A stretch of DNA of 64,000 nucleotides from Blasia pusilla (lineage: Eukaryota; Marchantiophyta; Marchantiopsida; Blasiales): positions 18,910,001-18,974,000 of the forward strand of contig CM114273.1 in NCBI GenBank assembly GCA_050084515.1. The letters are read 5' to 3'. This document shows positions 1 through 10,321 of this stretch, in pieces; positions within the stretch are counted from its first letter, which is position 1, and each line of letters begins with the position of its first letter. Made by a program: the position numbers and the translations under genes. The notes beneath the pieces are model-generated. The model did not search any database. It was not told where the DNA came from and was given only the letters and a program-made list of their open reading frames with translations.

Positions 1-540
1 CCACCTTGGCCTTGTCGACCTCAATTCCTTGTTTCATAGCGATATACAATTTGTCCGGATGAAGGGACAAATGCACTTCGCGACAGCGTGCGAGTGTTAA
101 CTCTAACTTTTCCAGATGTTCGGCCTCCGTGCTAAAGATACAAAAATCGTCTAAAAAGATTTCCACGAACTTCCGCAGATACTCCTGGAAGATGGAGATC
201 ATCATCCGTTGGAAAGTAGCTGGGGCATTGCACAACCCAAAAGGCATTAGCGATATGCAAAAGTTCCCATCCGTAGTGAGCGTTGTGAGGGGGCGATCCT
301 TTTCTCGTATGGATACCTGGTTGTACCCTGAATATCCGTCCAAGAAAGTATAACGCTCGTGCCCGGCCACTTTATCCAAAATACTGTCAGTGAAAGGTAG
401 AGGATGGTGGTCTTTTAAGGTGGCAGCATTTAATTTCCGATAGTCCTGGCACACTCGGATTTTGCCCGTTTGTTTTTTAGGTACAATTACGATGGGCGAC
501 ACCCACGCCGCTTAACACCGGATAGATTATTCCCGCCTCG
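1..540 (-). pseudogene. Element A: Ty3/gypsy reverse transcriptase (partial, cut by window edge)
   Basis: Reverse transcriptase palm and fingers of an LTR retrotransposon, copying element RNA into DNA in the cytoplasmic particle. Reading the minus strand from about 540 to 1 the frame is open. In order it shows VSPIVIVPKK, VCQDYRKLN, FLDGYSGYN, MPFGLCNAPATFQ and the catalytic FLDDF box, where most gypsy elements have Y-x-D-D. These are RT blocks 1-5 of plant Ty3/gypsy elements. RNase H and integrase would lie left of position 1. The segment is the pol part of the element whose protease, Gag, PBS and LTR follow rightward to 5293. No stop is seen in this block, but the upstream Gag and protease are broken, so the element is dead. 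Confidence 0.93.
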
Positions 541-704
541 AGACGCTGATCGATCTCGCCCTTGACTAACAATGAGTACTTGGATTGGTCGATATTGTCG
601 CATTCGCACCGGACCGCCCCTTCTTTAAGATCAATTCGGTGTTCACCATACCGCAAGGGAATGCTGTCATTTCATCCATGGAGTATGCAAAGACATCCAA
701 ATAC

Positions 705-2164
705 TCAAACAGAGTCTTTATACTTTATAAGTGTGGTGGGAGACAAATCTGCCGAAAGGCGTAGAGACTTTTGATCTGCAATAACGACATGGACGTAGTC
801 CTGCTCCTGAACCATGTTCTCTGTAAACTGGAAGGTGCTATGACCTAGCTTCTCTTCCTCTCGGTCGACCTTGGCTTGAGGGTACCGACTCTCGTCTATT
901 TCATAACATTCTAAATAATACACTGGGGACGAGGACTCGTGAGCGGTGGTGTTGTCTTGATCGACGTATAGCCGTTGTCGGTCGGTGGCGTCTCTCCTTG
1001 GGGTGGTCGAGATTTCCCACGGCAGCCTTGATGAGCCGCCGAGACCTGATTCGGCGCCTAGAACGTGAAACATCGCTTTTCCAATCTGAGTCACCCTCAC
1101 GCCATACTGACGGGGTCTTCCGATGAGCAAGGGATAGCCCGTCGCGGTCGTCGGGCTGCAATACTAAGTAGTCCAATGAAACAACACCCCGAGCATGGTC
1201 GGAATTTGCATGAATCGCCCGAGGGGTCTCTTCCGGATCGATCCGCAAACCGCAAATACTTGTTCAGGCTCGCACACGTGTACCCTAGGCCCGAGCTATT
1301 TGCTCCGTCATAATATTGATTCCGCTGGAATCAATGGGGACCTTCTCAATAGTATGGCCCTCAATTTCCACCTCCACTTCTGGGGCTCCCAAGTCTTCTA
1401 CTTGATCACGGGAACAAATCCACCATGGTAGATGCTTCGCCGACTTCTGGGTCTTTTGCGGCTGATTTTCCCTTTGCTGCAAGATTTTTCCGTATACTAG
1501 GTTATCCATTAGCAATCAGAAGGGTTATGTTGGCCGAGGTTGACGCCAAGTCCCTCAGTAAATCGTAAGCTTCTAGGACCAGCGGTGATGTCGCCATGGC
1601 TTGGAGTGTCGGACTTGGTTTGGCCTTTGTCTTCTCTGGGGTCTGTTTCCCCTCTGGTTCCTGGTCCTCACGAACTTGAGCACGAACCTGGTCCTATACA
1701 TCCTGATGGAAGTATTTCGGATGACTTCGGTCAAAGGCCGGGTCCACATCGCCTTTGAGGATGGCCTTCCCGGCACGTAAGGTGTTCACAGCTTTGTTCT
1801 TGGGCTCCCTAGCTTCGCGCGAGGACAAAGCACCCTTCTTTACCTTTGGGATCCCCGCGGTCTGACTCTTCGACCTCGTGGTGACCGCCAACACGGTTTC
1901 TTGGAACTCTTTGGGCCAGTTCGATGATTCCTCGTTGGCCCCTTCGGTCGAGTCTTCCTCACTGATGGTGACTCGCTTTGGTCTTGGGGACACTACTTCT
2001 TCCACCCGGACCAGTTGTACATTTACGTCGTTTTTGGGCTCTGGTTGAGCATTACCATTTGGAGTGTTTACATATCGACCAACAACGCGGGACCTTGGGC
2101 TCCGGACATTCCAGGCGTGTGCGCCGCCCTTCTTGCAGTTCCGTGATAAGGGATTGAGTCCCAC
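705..2164 (-). pseudogene. Element A: gag-pol spacer and aspartic protease
   Basis: From 2164 down to about 1560 lies a charged, low-complexity linker of the sort found between Gag and protease. The retropepsin core lies around 1290-1400: the strand EVEVEIEGHTIEKVPI is followed by DSSG (about 1330), standing for the catalytic D-[ST]-G, and then INIM. The remaining protease continues in a shifted frame (1248 to 901, with VVSLDYLVLQP) and again in another frame to 705. At least two frameshifts and several stops separate these pieces, so no intact polyprotein is made. D-S-S-G instead of D-[ST]-G-[AS] is a mild departure from the usual active site. Assignment rests on the motif plus its position between Gag and RT. 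Confidence 0.8.
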
Positions 2165-2186
2165 TGGTCACTTTGGGTTTGGGCAA

Positions 2187-3673
2187 TTATTGGCCCAATG
2201 GTCCGGCCTGGATTATAACAACAATTTTTTTTTTTTTGATGGGTGGCGTGAAGGCGCCACACCATAATCTATCTCGGGGTCTCTGTTCTCCGTATTCGGA
2301 AGTACATACCGCGTGATCCATCTTCTCCGGGGCTTGGGGTGGCACCGCTTGGGACGGCATAGCACCCTTCCCACTGCTCCGGTTCATACCACCCTTCTTC
2401 AATAGGGGCCTCTTCCTGGATCCACCGTAGATCCCTCCGAGTAGGGCATTCATGCAGTATGCCCTGGGTTCCACAACTACTACACCAAATGTTGGGCCTC
2501 ATCGGCCCGAAGTCGCCTTGGTGTCTCAGGGGTCCTTCGGGCGCCGGATGTACCTTCAACTCAGCCATTTGTTTCTCGAGTTCCTCCATGGCCGACTTGC
2601 CGCCTTCCTTGCCGTCTCTCTCACTTTGGACTTTTCCGCCTGGGACGACGCTTGGTGCTTGGTCGGGTTTTGTTCGGTGCTTGGGGAGCGATGATGCCTC
2701 GCTCTTCCCTTTCATTTTAGCTTTCACCTTCTGCTCCGAGTCCGAGGACTCAGACGAATCCTCCGTAGAGGATTCCGTGTCTGTGGAGGACGCTTCGTCT
2801 TCAGACGAAGCACTAGTCTGCGACGCCCCTCTCCGTTGGTGACGCTGTCTTTGTGTTCGGTGGGACTTTTCTGAGGCTTTGTACGCCTCAGCGGAGGCTA
2901 TGACCGCCTCCAAGGAATCCCGTTGGCCTCTCCGGCAATACCGATCCATTTCTTTGGACAGGCCGGACACGAACCAATCTACCAATTGGGAGGTTGTCGT
3001 GTGCTCCAGCTTATTCACTTGGCTCCGGAACCTTTGGGTATATTCGGAGGGTCTCCTTCTTTCTTCGCTTCAGGTCGCAAAGCTTTGTAAGAAGCCTCCT
3101 CGAACTCCAAGTCATGAACTCATGTAGGAAGGATTCCAAGACCCTTTTCCAGGTTTCCGTGACTTCTGCTGTGAGACCTTCGTACCACTGGCTTGCTCGC
3201 TTCTTGAGCAGGCCTAGAAAGACTCGTAACAAATCCTCCTCTGCCCCTTCCCCGTTGGCTTTTGCGACATGGGTGAATTCAAGAACAAAGTTATCCACAT
3301 TGTCTCGTCGTCCCCCAGCAAAGGTGGGGTACCTTAGCAGAGTTTTTCTAGTGTTGGCCATGGGAACTGCTCTCCTGCTGGCTCCTGGGCTTGATGCTCG
3401 AGAGGGAGGAGGTAAAGGTGCCGCCCGAGGTGCTTTGATCGGCTCCTCGCTCCCTGACTCCCCAAAGGGGTCCTAGGACGACTCTTCATCCGACTGCGAA
3501 CTGGCAGGGGACGTAGTGGAGAATTTGTCCCTTTCTTTCTTCTTGCTCTTCGCCTTTGGACAAGGACGAAGACTTGGAGACGAACCCGGCGGTCTCCAAG
3601 CCGGTTGTTGTTCCTGCTGCTTACTGCGCCAATCGGCTCGCTGCTCTCGCGAAGAGGGCCGAGAGCCTTCCAT
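2187..3673 (-). pseudogene. Element A: Gag polyprotein (broken)
   Basis: Nucleocapsid protein of element A. The start chosen is the ATG at 3673, which opens a basic, serine-rich N-terminus. A stop follows at about 3474. The retrotransposon Gag core (YPTFAGGRRDNVDNFVLEF, then ASQWYEGL near 3160) lies at 3361-3011. The C-terminal part continues in another frame from 3018 to 2269, with a long acidic Ser/Glu stretch and a decayed zinc knuckle (CSSCGTQGILHEC, near 2450-2490) in which the histidine position is isoleucine. One stop and one frameshift are therefore visible. Core order and position between PBS and protease support the call. Confidence 0.85.
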
Positions 3674-4077
3674 AAGTTTCTTGTGGGATTTGGCAACTTG
3701 CGTTCACCCCCACGATGGCGATAGGGTAAGGGTCCATGGAAGGAGGTTAACTACCAATTCTTTTTACATCTATAGGAGTGTGCGTGGTGCTCCTAAGCTT
3801 CCTGCCAGGTTTTCACCAAGTACAACTATCGTCCATGGGCAAAGCACCGTTCGGCGACTGGTTCTTTGACCATTCTAATTAGTTGGTCTATTTTCTCTAG
3901 CACCAATGCAGCAAATTGATTGTTATCTTCAAGCATCCATTGTCTTACGGGGGTCGCTAGAGCTAGCCGATGGTCTTTAGTAAGAACTAGATTGTGGGGT
4001 CGTCGAGGGGCGAAGCTTCTTTCTCCGCTCCCTGCTTCCCCATGGGTCTTTCTCTCCCTTCTCAGCCAAGGATATGA
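3674..4077 (-). other. Element A: 5' leader between PBS and Gag
   Basis: About 400 bp between the primer-binding site and the Gag start. I see no gene here. It is the expected untranslated leader of a gypsy genomic RNA. Confidence 0.6.
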
Positions 4078-4095
4078 TCCCCGGCAACGGCGCCA
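4078..4095 (-). promoter_or_regulatory. Element A: primer-binding site, tRNA-Asp type
   Basis: On the minus strand the 18 bases TGGCGCCGTTGCCGGGGA match the complement of a plant tRNA-Asp 3' end including CCA, a primer used by several plant gypsy lineages. It lies 17 bp inside the LTR end and fixes the element's orientation (5' end at right). Confidence 0.9.
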
Positions 4096-4112
4096 AAAAG
4101 TCTTCGACTATA

Positions 4113-5293
4113 TGTAATGTCCAAGTGTTTCTTATTTACAGTCATTTGTAGAGTTCGATCCCCAAGAGGATCATTGTTGGATGAAAAGAGAGTATAAAGT
4201 GATTATTATGTTGTAAAAGTAGTGTGGTGGATTATGTAATTCAAATGTAGTATTCCAGTAATATCTTCCGATCTTCTTTAGTACCTATGTTTTCTTCTTC
4301 AATTCTCTCAAGTGGAATTTAAAGTACGCTCAGGCAAATTGTTCTCTCGACATCTTGGAACCTCACAGAGACCTCAAGAATAAAGTTGGCTTCTCCTACT
4401 TTCGGAACTTAATCCGTCTGGGCAGGTTACTCTCTGTCAAACAGATTTCATACAACTCTATGTTGATTATTCCATTGATGAGAAAGGTTCGTCTGATTCA
4501 TTCTTCACTCGGCAGACCCAAAAAGAATACTCAAACATAAGCATCGCACATCAGAATGAATGAATGATTGCTTTATTACTCCATCAAGAATTGGAAGACT
4601 TCAAAGTATATACAAGCTTGAGAGGGTACAACTCTCTTTCTCGGACCATTCCTACAGCATAAGGACTTCATGAGCGAATCATAATGATAGCTTCTGTCCT
4701 TCTTCTTAAATATTCTCGAGAGTAGGAGCGTTTCTAAGATCCGAAGCGTTCTTGATGAAGTTGGTGTCTCTTCAATATCTGTAACTACCTAGATCTAGGG
4801 TGTGCGTTCCTTTTCCTATGATCCCTGTGAATCATGTACAAAATGTTCTAACTACCAATTTGATACAAAGGGTCGCGCCCTTTCCTAGTCTAATTGTTTT
4901 AACTATGTGTCGGTTCGAATCACAATCATGCTTAGCTTCGCTGCACTGAATTTTCGGAGGACGAAGCTCTTCATTCTTCATTCTCTTCGTGCTTGGCTCT
5001 TCGTGCTGCGCTCTTCCTGCTTCGTTTAAGAGCGAAGTACTTCGTTTACAGAGCTTCGTTGAGCTTCGCTAAGCTTCGCGTTGATCCTTTATACTTCGTT
5101 ACATCTTTTGATTCTCCTCTAAGGCAAATCCTTGATCTTCCATCTCTCTCGCCTTGTCTTAGGAGCGTGATTCACTTGAATCTTACTCGTTCTTCTCCAT
5201 AATTGCATATAATAATCCAAACCATAATGTACAAGAGTCTTTGTTCAATAAAAAGATACATTTCTTCTAAAGTACAAAATTGTGGGTATCACA
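4113..5293 (-). repeat. Element A: 5' long terminal repeat
   Basis: In minus orientation the LTR starts TGTGATACCC at 5293 and ends GGACATTACA at 4113, giving TGT...ACA ends and about 1,181 bp. The inner end faces the tRNA-Asp PBS. The outer end abuts element B's reverse transcriptase exactly where its frame stops making sense, so A inserted into B. The partner LTR lies left of the window, so neither LTR divergence nor the target duplication can be checked here. Confidence 0.8.
4925..5085. repeat. GCTTCG-type short subrepeats within LTR of element A
   Basis: A run rich in CTTCGT, GCTTCG and GAGCGAAG units in both orientations, inside the LTR. It resembles the short subrepeats often seen in LTR U3 regions. 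No function can be read from it. Confidence 0.6.
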
Positions 5294-6500
5294 TACACCA
5301 AGGCCATCTGGGTATATCGTATGACCCAAGTACTCAATCTGGTCGTAGAAGAACTTGCACTTGCCTGGATGTAGCTTCAGCCCATGTAACTGCAATCGTC
5401 GAAACACCTCCTCTAGATGTCGCTCATGGTCCTCAACCGTGATGCTAAAGACTACGATGTCATCAATATAACACCTAGAAAAATCCAAACCTGCCAAGAT
5501 CCTATCCATGACCCTCTGAAACTCAGTCGGGGCATTCTTTAACCCAAATGGTAAGAACCGCCATTGGTACAAGCAACCCTTCCCGTGAGGATCGATGCCC
5601 CAAAATGCCGTCTTTTGCCTGTCCTCCAATCTAAAAGGCAACTGATGGTATCTGGCTCGAAGATCTAATGAACCGAAGACCTTTGCATGCCAAATCGCAT
5701 CAAAGATCTCCTCAGGGGTGGGCATTGTCGTGCGCATACATATCGCTACACAACATACATCGCTGGTCACATCTACACCACACAACACCGATCTTCCCCA
5801 CACACGGGTCGATCCACACATGTACAAAAATCAACTCATAGATATATATAGAGATCACACAACAAAAATAAAGAGTAGTAAAATGGCACACCCGGCCTAA
5901 AACTCCACTCCACAATCTACATCGACATATCGAGCCTCGTCCACCCTGTGCTATCAAGGAATCCGGACGCTAGCATCCTAGTCCTATCTCACACACATAC
6001 AAGAGAGGTGCTCCAACGGCCCAACATGAGAAAGATGGTTTAGGAAAACCATCTTCCTCTTTTATATAGGGTTGAGAAGAGCCAAAAGGCTCTTCGCCTA
6101 AAAATAGCCATCTCCTTGGTAACTCTTAGCAAAAGGTTACTGGGGCGGGTGTTTTGAGTCGACAAGTCACCGTGTCATGAAAGACCCTAGCATGAAAGTT
6201 GTCAGAAACAACGTTCCTAACACAATGGACCTATCCTCAATCTCATCCGACACCGTGGGACAAAGTTACACTCAAGATAGTCTGTTGTCTCCTACGCCCT
6301 ATCCACTATAGATCTCGGCCTATAGGCTACTCAGATGTGACAGCATGACTTACCTATCAGACTTCACTGCCGATTGATAGGTCGGTAATCTCCACGCAAC
6401 CGCCTATCTGTCCAGTTGCCATGCTCATCTTTCTTGGCGGGCATGATAGTGGCAGATGCATACTCTCCATGCGCATCTCCACTAGTCCTGCTCCAACCAA
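5294..6500 (-). pseudogene. Element B: Ty3/gypsy reverse transcriptase, split by a solo LTR and cut by element A
   Basis: The N-terminal RT block lies at about 6480-6347 (EYASATIMPAKKDEHGNW, then LRGDYRPINRQ). It is separated by a 617-bp LTR from the rest at 5725-5294, which continues MPTPEEIFDAI, FGSLDLRARYHQL, FLPFGLKNAPTEFQ and the catalytic YIDD box, ending at YLGHTIYPDGLGV. There the frame is interrupted by the outer end of element A's LTR. A TAA stands just after SDR, where the family has tyrosine, so a stop is present apart from the insertion. RT, RNase H and integrase remnants beyond 5294 lie outside the window. B's RT differs clearly from A's (YIDD rather than FLDD, PTPEEIFDAI block), so these are two lineages. 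Confidence 0.92.
5726..6342. repeat. Solo LTR inserted in element B RT
   Basis: This 617-bp block begins TGTCGTGCGC and ends GATGTGACA and is flanked by the 4-bp direct repeat GCAT (5722-5725 and 6343-6346). Removing it restores the continuous RT segment SDR-x-VMPTPEE. TGTC/GACA ends and a short target duplication are the marks of an LTR. No internal coding sequence is present, so it is a solo LTR left by recombination. It contains a TATA-like TTTATATAGGG near 6060 and a short hairpin (AGAGCC/GGCTCT). It resembles neither element A's LTR nor the insertion at 45980. Confidence 0.88.
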
Positions 6501-6805
6501 GTCCTTGCTCCTACTGTGAATCAGAGTTCTCTCCATGTTTGTCTACTTGTAGGTCGTCAGAAGATCGGCGTGTCACTCGACAACTCAATGCGGATCCCTG
6601 GACTCTTCAGCATACCCAAATCCTGCATGCTAAATGCAAAACAACTCCTATAACTCTCGGGAACTGATGTATCCGGCGCCGCTCTCCTCTTGTCAACTTA
6701 GGGCTCATATCTGGATCCCAAGTCTCCATCTTGACTATGGTAGGACTCTTTGGTGCGGGTGTTGGTGGTTGCTATGGTGCAACCCCATCTCAAACAATAG
6801 AACTC

Positions 6806-7440
6806 TCATCTCCACGTGCAGTACCCGAAACCATGCTCGATACTATGGCTACCATCTCCTACCAACCAAAAATGCGAGTGATGTGCTCGTGAACCCACAC
6901 TCGCCGTATCCAACAAAATTTCTAGGCCGATCCATGCGCGCACGTGATGTGCACTTGTCACCACACGGGACCTCAAATCGCCCAAAATTGGTACATTCTC
7001 CAGAATGTATGCTGGATGACGAGATTGATGCTCCTGCAAGTTTCGCAAGATCTGCATCATCTCCCAAAAAAACTTGGACCAAGAGTCAGCTAATCCGCTA
7101 CCCCATCTAGAACTCGACTGGCCCAGACATGGCCAACCAGCAATGACCAAGTCTATATTCCATACCCGCTCCAAGTCCTACGCCCCCAACAATGAAATGT
7201 CCCTCGGTAGGGAACTCTGGTAACCCTGAATGATGGACGCAGATAACAAGAGAGGAAAACGGAGGCGTAATTGCGCCACAGTGAAGTGTGCCTTGCAACA
7301 TCATCAATCTCCACATACAGGTACTACTGCACGCGCACTCCAACCTGCAAAACAACAACTAACCTAGTGCTAATCCCTCCAAAGAGATCCAACACCAAAA
7401 TACAGTTCTCTGGGATGCACCACATAATCGAGGTGGTATC
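6806..7440 (-). pseudogene. Element B: cytosine-C5 DNA methyltransferase domain
   Basis: On the minus strand, motif I (VLDLFGGI, 7372-7395) is followed in the same frame, after one TAG, by the motif II region YLYVEIDDVARH. After a frame change come motif IV, DLVIAGWPC (about 7130-7155, catalytic Cys in the Pro-Cys pair), then ENV of motif VI in YILENVPILGDLRSR, and the block GSRAHHSHFW. The order I-II-IV-VI and spacing match C5-cytosine methyltransferases, which transfer a methyl group from SAM to cytosine in DNA. It sits between protease and RT of the same polyprotein strand, and I see no separate start, so I infer a Gag-Pol fusion domain. Retroelement-borne DNMTs of this kind are known from charophyte Ty3/gypsy and dinoflagellate copia elements. 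This copy has at least two stops and one frameshift. The stretch 6500-6805 should hold the C-terminal motifs, which I could not place. Confidence 0.88.
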
Positions 7441-7728
7441 AAAAGGGGTCATAGCACCACTCCTAGCTACCTGGGGTTCCTCTGGCCCATCACACTCCGG
7501 TGCAAACGTCTTGCTCTACGCGGTCTACACATGCTCGATGGCTAAGCGTTGATGCTCCTCAGTTGAACCCCAAAGCGGCACCTCTCCTCCACGGACTGAT
7601 GCGGCTACCATGACACTCCTCTCCATAGAAATGTCAGGAATGGGAGTATCCTTTGCATGGACATGTCCCTCAGTCAAATCACTAGGCCAAGTGATGGCAT
7701 TGCTAGATGCTGCTAAGGTCGCCATCTC

Positions 7729-8330
7729 TCATGGCCGACGCTTGATCAGTGCACCTGTGAATTGAACGGATAATGAGCTAAGGCGCCCATCACCTGACTG
7801 CCATCTTGGTCTATAGGACGCTGACTCCTCCCAATAATCTAGGGAAAACCCCATCGGGTATAACACTACTCCACCAACCAAGACGTCGTAGGACTCTGCA
7901 TCAGTCACTATCGCCTTGGCTCGTACTACGGACTCATATGTGGGATGTCTCGGGCGAATCCTCACCACAACCTCCTGTCGGGTGATAAACTGTGTGGTAC
8001 TTGCTCCATCCAAGGATGTCTATATCCGAAATGGACAATGCTCCACATCCGCTCCCGTCAAGCCCAATCCTCTGAATGACGCTTTCCCCAACATTTAGGG
8101 GGTTGCGCTCCTGAATCCAACAAGATGCGCTGTGGACTAAAAGCTCTACCTGTACGACTCACCAACTGGAAGACCTCTCCCCAGTTATCCTGCAACATAA
8201 CACTAGGAGGAGCCATGGCACGCTCTATCACGGGTCTAGCGGGCATCTCCGCCATCCTAGTAGCCGCAGCCTGCCATGAATTTGACATGGACGGCCCAAG
8301 TATCAGGTCCATCACCTCCTCTGCAATCAC
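7729..8330 (-). pseudogene. Element B: retropepsin-like aspartic protease
   Basis: Two overlapping minus-strand frames. The first (8330-8058) carries VFQLVSRTG and the active-site stretch RILLDSGAQ, with D-S-G as the catalytic triad. The second (8013-7729) continues VVVRIRPRH, AIVTDAESYDVLVGG and YPMGFSLDYW, the flap and C-terminal strand of a retroviral-type protease. A frameshift near 8030-8060 separates them. Position after the zinc knuckle and before the methyltransferase gives the order Gag-CCHC-PR-MTase-RT. It would have matured the polyprotein by dimeric aspartic proteolysis. Confidence 0.85.
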
Positions 8331-8810
8331 CTCTGAACGTAATGCAGGAACTCCAACTCCACGCTAACATAGTGTTTTGAAATACCTCGGCAGGCGTACC
8401 TCCCAATGTCATAACATTGGAAGAAGAAAATAGCGGAGCACGGTACACCATCGTGGCCGCCCCCAACATCGTACTCGACATATGCTTCTCCTGAGCATCA
8501 GCAATAGGAGTCTTCGCACTCGTTTCTCCCATTGCCCTCCGTGCCTGCACACTAATAACATCACCAACTCTTTGGGAACTCTGATTAGGACCCATCAATG
8601 GGATCCTCATCGCCTCAGACAACGTGAAAGACTGAGGAAGCTTGGTTTGTTTCCTGACTTCCCCTCACTGTGGATCCAACTCTGTGGCTGCTCCACGCGT
8701 CACAACTGCGGCGGCCTCCATCTCGGCAACCTCGCACATCCAACCAGGATCCTCCATATCTCTGGCTGCTCCATATGATGTCGATGCCACAAATCCGGCA
8801 TTGGGTAACC

Positions 8811-9240
8811 TCAATGCCATAGCGGCAATCTGCTCCTATAGCTGCTATATCTGAGCAGCCATCCCAGCCTCACGCTCGACGTCTCCCTCGACACGTCAAG
8901 GTGGTAGGACTCTACCTCCTCCATGGATAGAGTCCCACCACCTTGTCGGAAAACTCCAGCTCCTCGTTCCCCACAGGGACCACCTGGTTCACAACCTCTA
9001 GGCTCACTCGAATTGGCTACTCGCTCTGGTGCCCTCTCTAGGCCTCGATCCAGACGTAACTCAGGGTGTAAATTGAAACACCTGGTGTGTGTGTGACCAT
9101 ACTTGTGACAATAGTCACACTGATAACCTCCTGGTGTAGCACCATCTCCTCCTCCATGCTGAGGCACACGTCCATGACCCTGACGAGTGTAATCGTGTTG
9201 ATGGTGGGCTCCAAGACATGACCAACAAGTAATCATAGGC
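8811..9240 (-). pseudogene. Element B: Gag zinc-knuckle region
   Basis: The minus-strand frame holds CDYCHKYGHTHTRC, an exact C-x2-C-x4-H-x4-C retroviral zinc knuckle (about 9075-9120). A weaker CWSC...H pattern precedes it near 9225, followed by a Gly/Arg-rich tail. This is the RNA-binding nucleocapsid part of Gag. It is out of frame with the upstream Gag block (9632-10321), so one or more frameshifts lie between 9240 and 9632. The stretch 8331-8810, between the knuckle and the protease, has no recognised domain. Confidence 0.87.
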
Positions 9241-9631
9241 GGCTGTTGCTAAGCCATATATGAAGAAGCAAGTCTCTGTGGCATGGCCTCCTTGTATCCT
9301 CCTTGAGCTTGTGGTGTCACAGTCAACCTATCTCGGAGTCCACTTTGTTGCACTGGTGGTGCAGGAAATTATGACTACTCTGGCCCAGAACCCATGGTGG
9401 CTACGCTCTCCTTTGCCATGTTGTGCTCAATGTTCTCGGCAGTCCTAAAAACATCTCTCAACGTAGGTGAGATGTTCATAAGAGGTACCCCCTCCCGCAC
9501 CCGTGTCCGCAGGGTTCGGTCCAGCATCGCGTACCATGACTAGATAGCCTGAGCTTCTATCACCCCTTGAGTGACATTGATCAACCGACTCAAGCGAGTG
9601 TAAGCCTCATGCAAACTCTCACCCAACACCT

Positions 9632-10321
9632 CTAGAAATCATGGATGCTCCGCAACTTCTCCGTCCGTACCCCTTGGTAGCTCGCCCTCAACTCACCGAA
9701 GAACTCAACCACGGGGTTGAACTTGGGATGAACCCGACTAGACGGTGCAATTGCACCAGTGCGAGTGACCCCTCCTAAGACATCACTAGTGAAAGAGGAA
9801 GTAGCCTCTCTTGACTCCTCCTCCTCATCTAGGAACGGCTCCGTCCATAATACATAGTGTGGGTCATAGTAGAGTCGCCATGCCTCAATCTCTTGGGCAT
9901 ATCTATGGGAGAACTCATGGTAATCGTCCATGGGCACCCCCTCTAAATGCTGGAACATAGCATTCCATGCTATAAACGGGTTGAACTCTCTAGAGTTCCT
10001 AGCCCGCTGTGAGTCACACAAACTCCTAAACTCCGCAATGAAGTGGTGTAGCTCTATAGTGCCTACATCACCCGAAAACCTACGCGGTCCTCTACCTCGG
10101 TCGTCCATCTCGTACGCCCAACTAGTAGGACCACTCAATGTGTATGGTGGATCACTAAAACACTCCTCTACATGCTCCCCCTCATTTGAAGATGACATAG
10201 AAGGAGATCGAGGTGGTTTCTCATGTGGAGACCCTCGAAACCTCGCACCACTCGGAGTAAACCCTCCACAGCTACTCTCATGTCCACTACCTCGCCTCTC
10301 CAAATCCTGAAAGAATGCCAT
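9632..10321 (-). pseudogene. Element B: Gag N-terminal and capsid-like region
   Basis: A 229-codon open frame from ATG 10321. It starts with a Ser/Gly-rich N-terminus and continues with a helical block containing IELHHFIAEFRSLCDSQRA, FIAWNAMFQHLEGV and YAQEIEAWRLYYDP, then VEFFGELRASYQGVR. The hydrophobic and charged pattern, with FF-x-LR-x-SYQG near the end, is like a plant retrotransposon Gag capsid. The call rests mainly on its position upstream of the CCHC knuckle and protease on the same strand. It is the longest uninterrupted piece of element B. Confidence 0.72.

Noticed and set aside
4078-4095. tRNA-Asp gene fragment
   Set aside because: Only the 18 bases complementary to the 3' end are present, next to an LTR end, so it is a primer-binding site.
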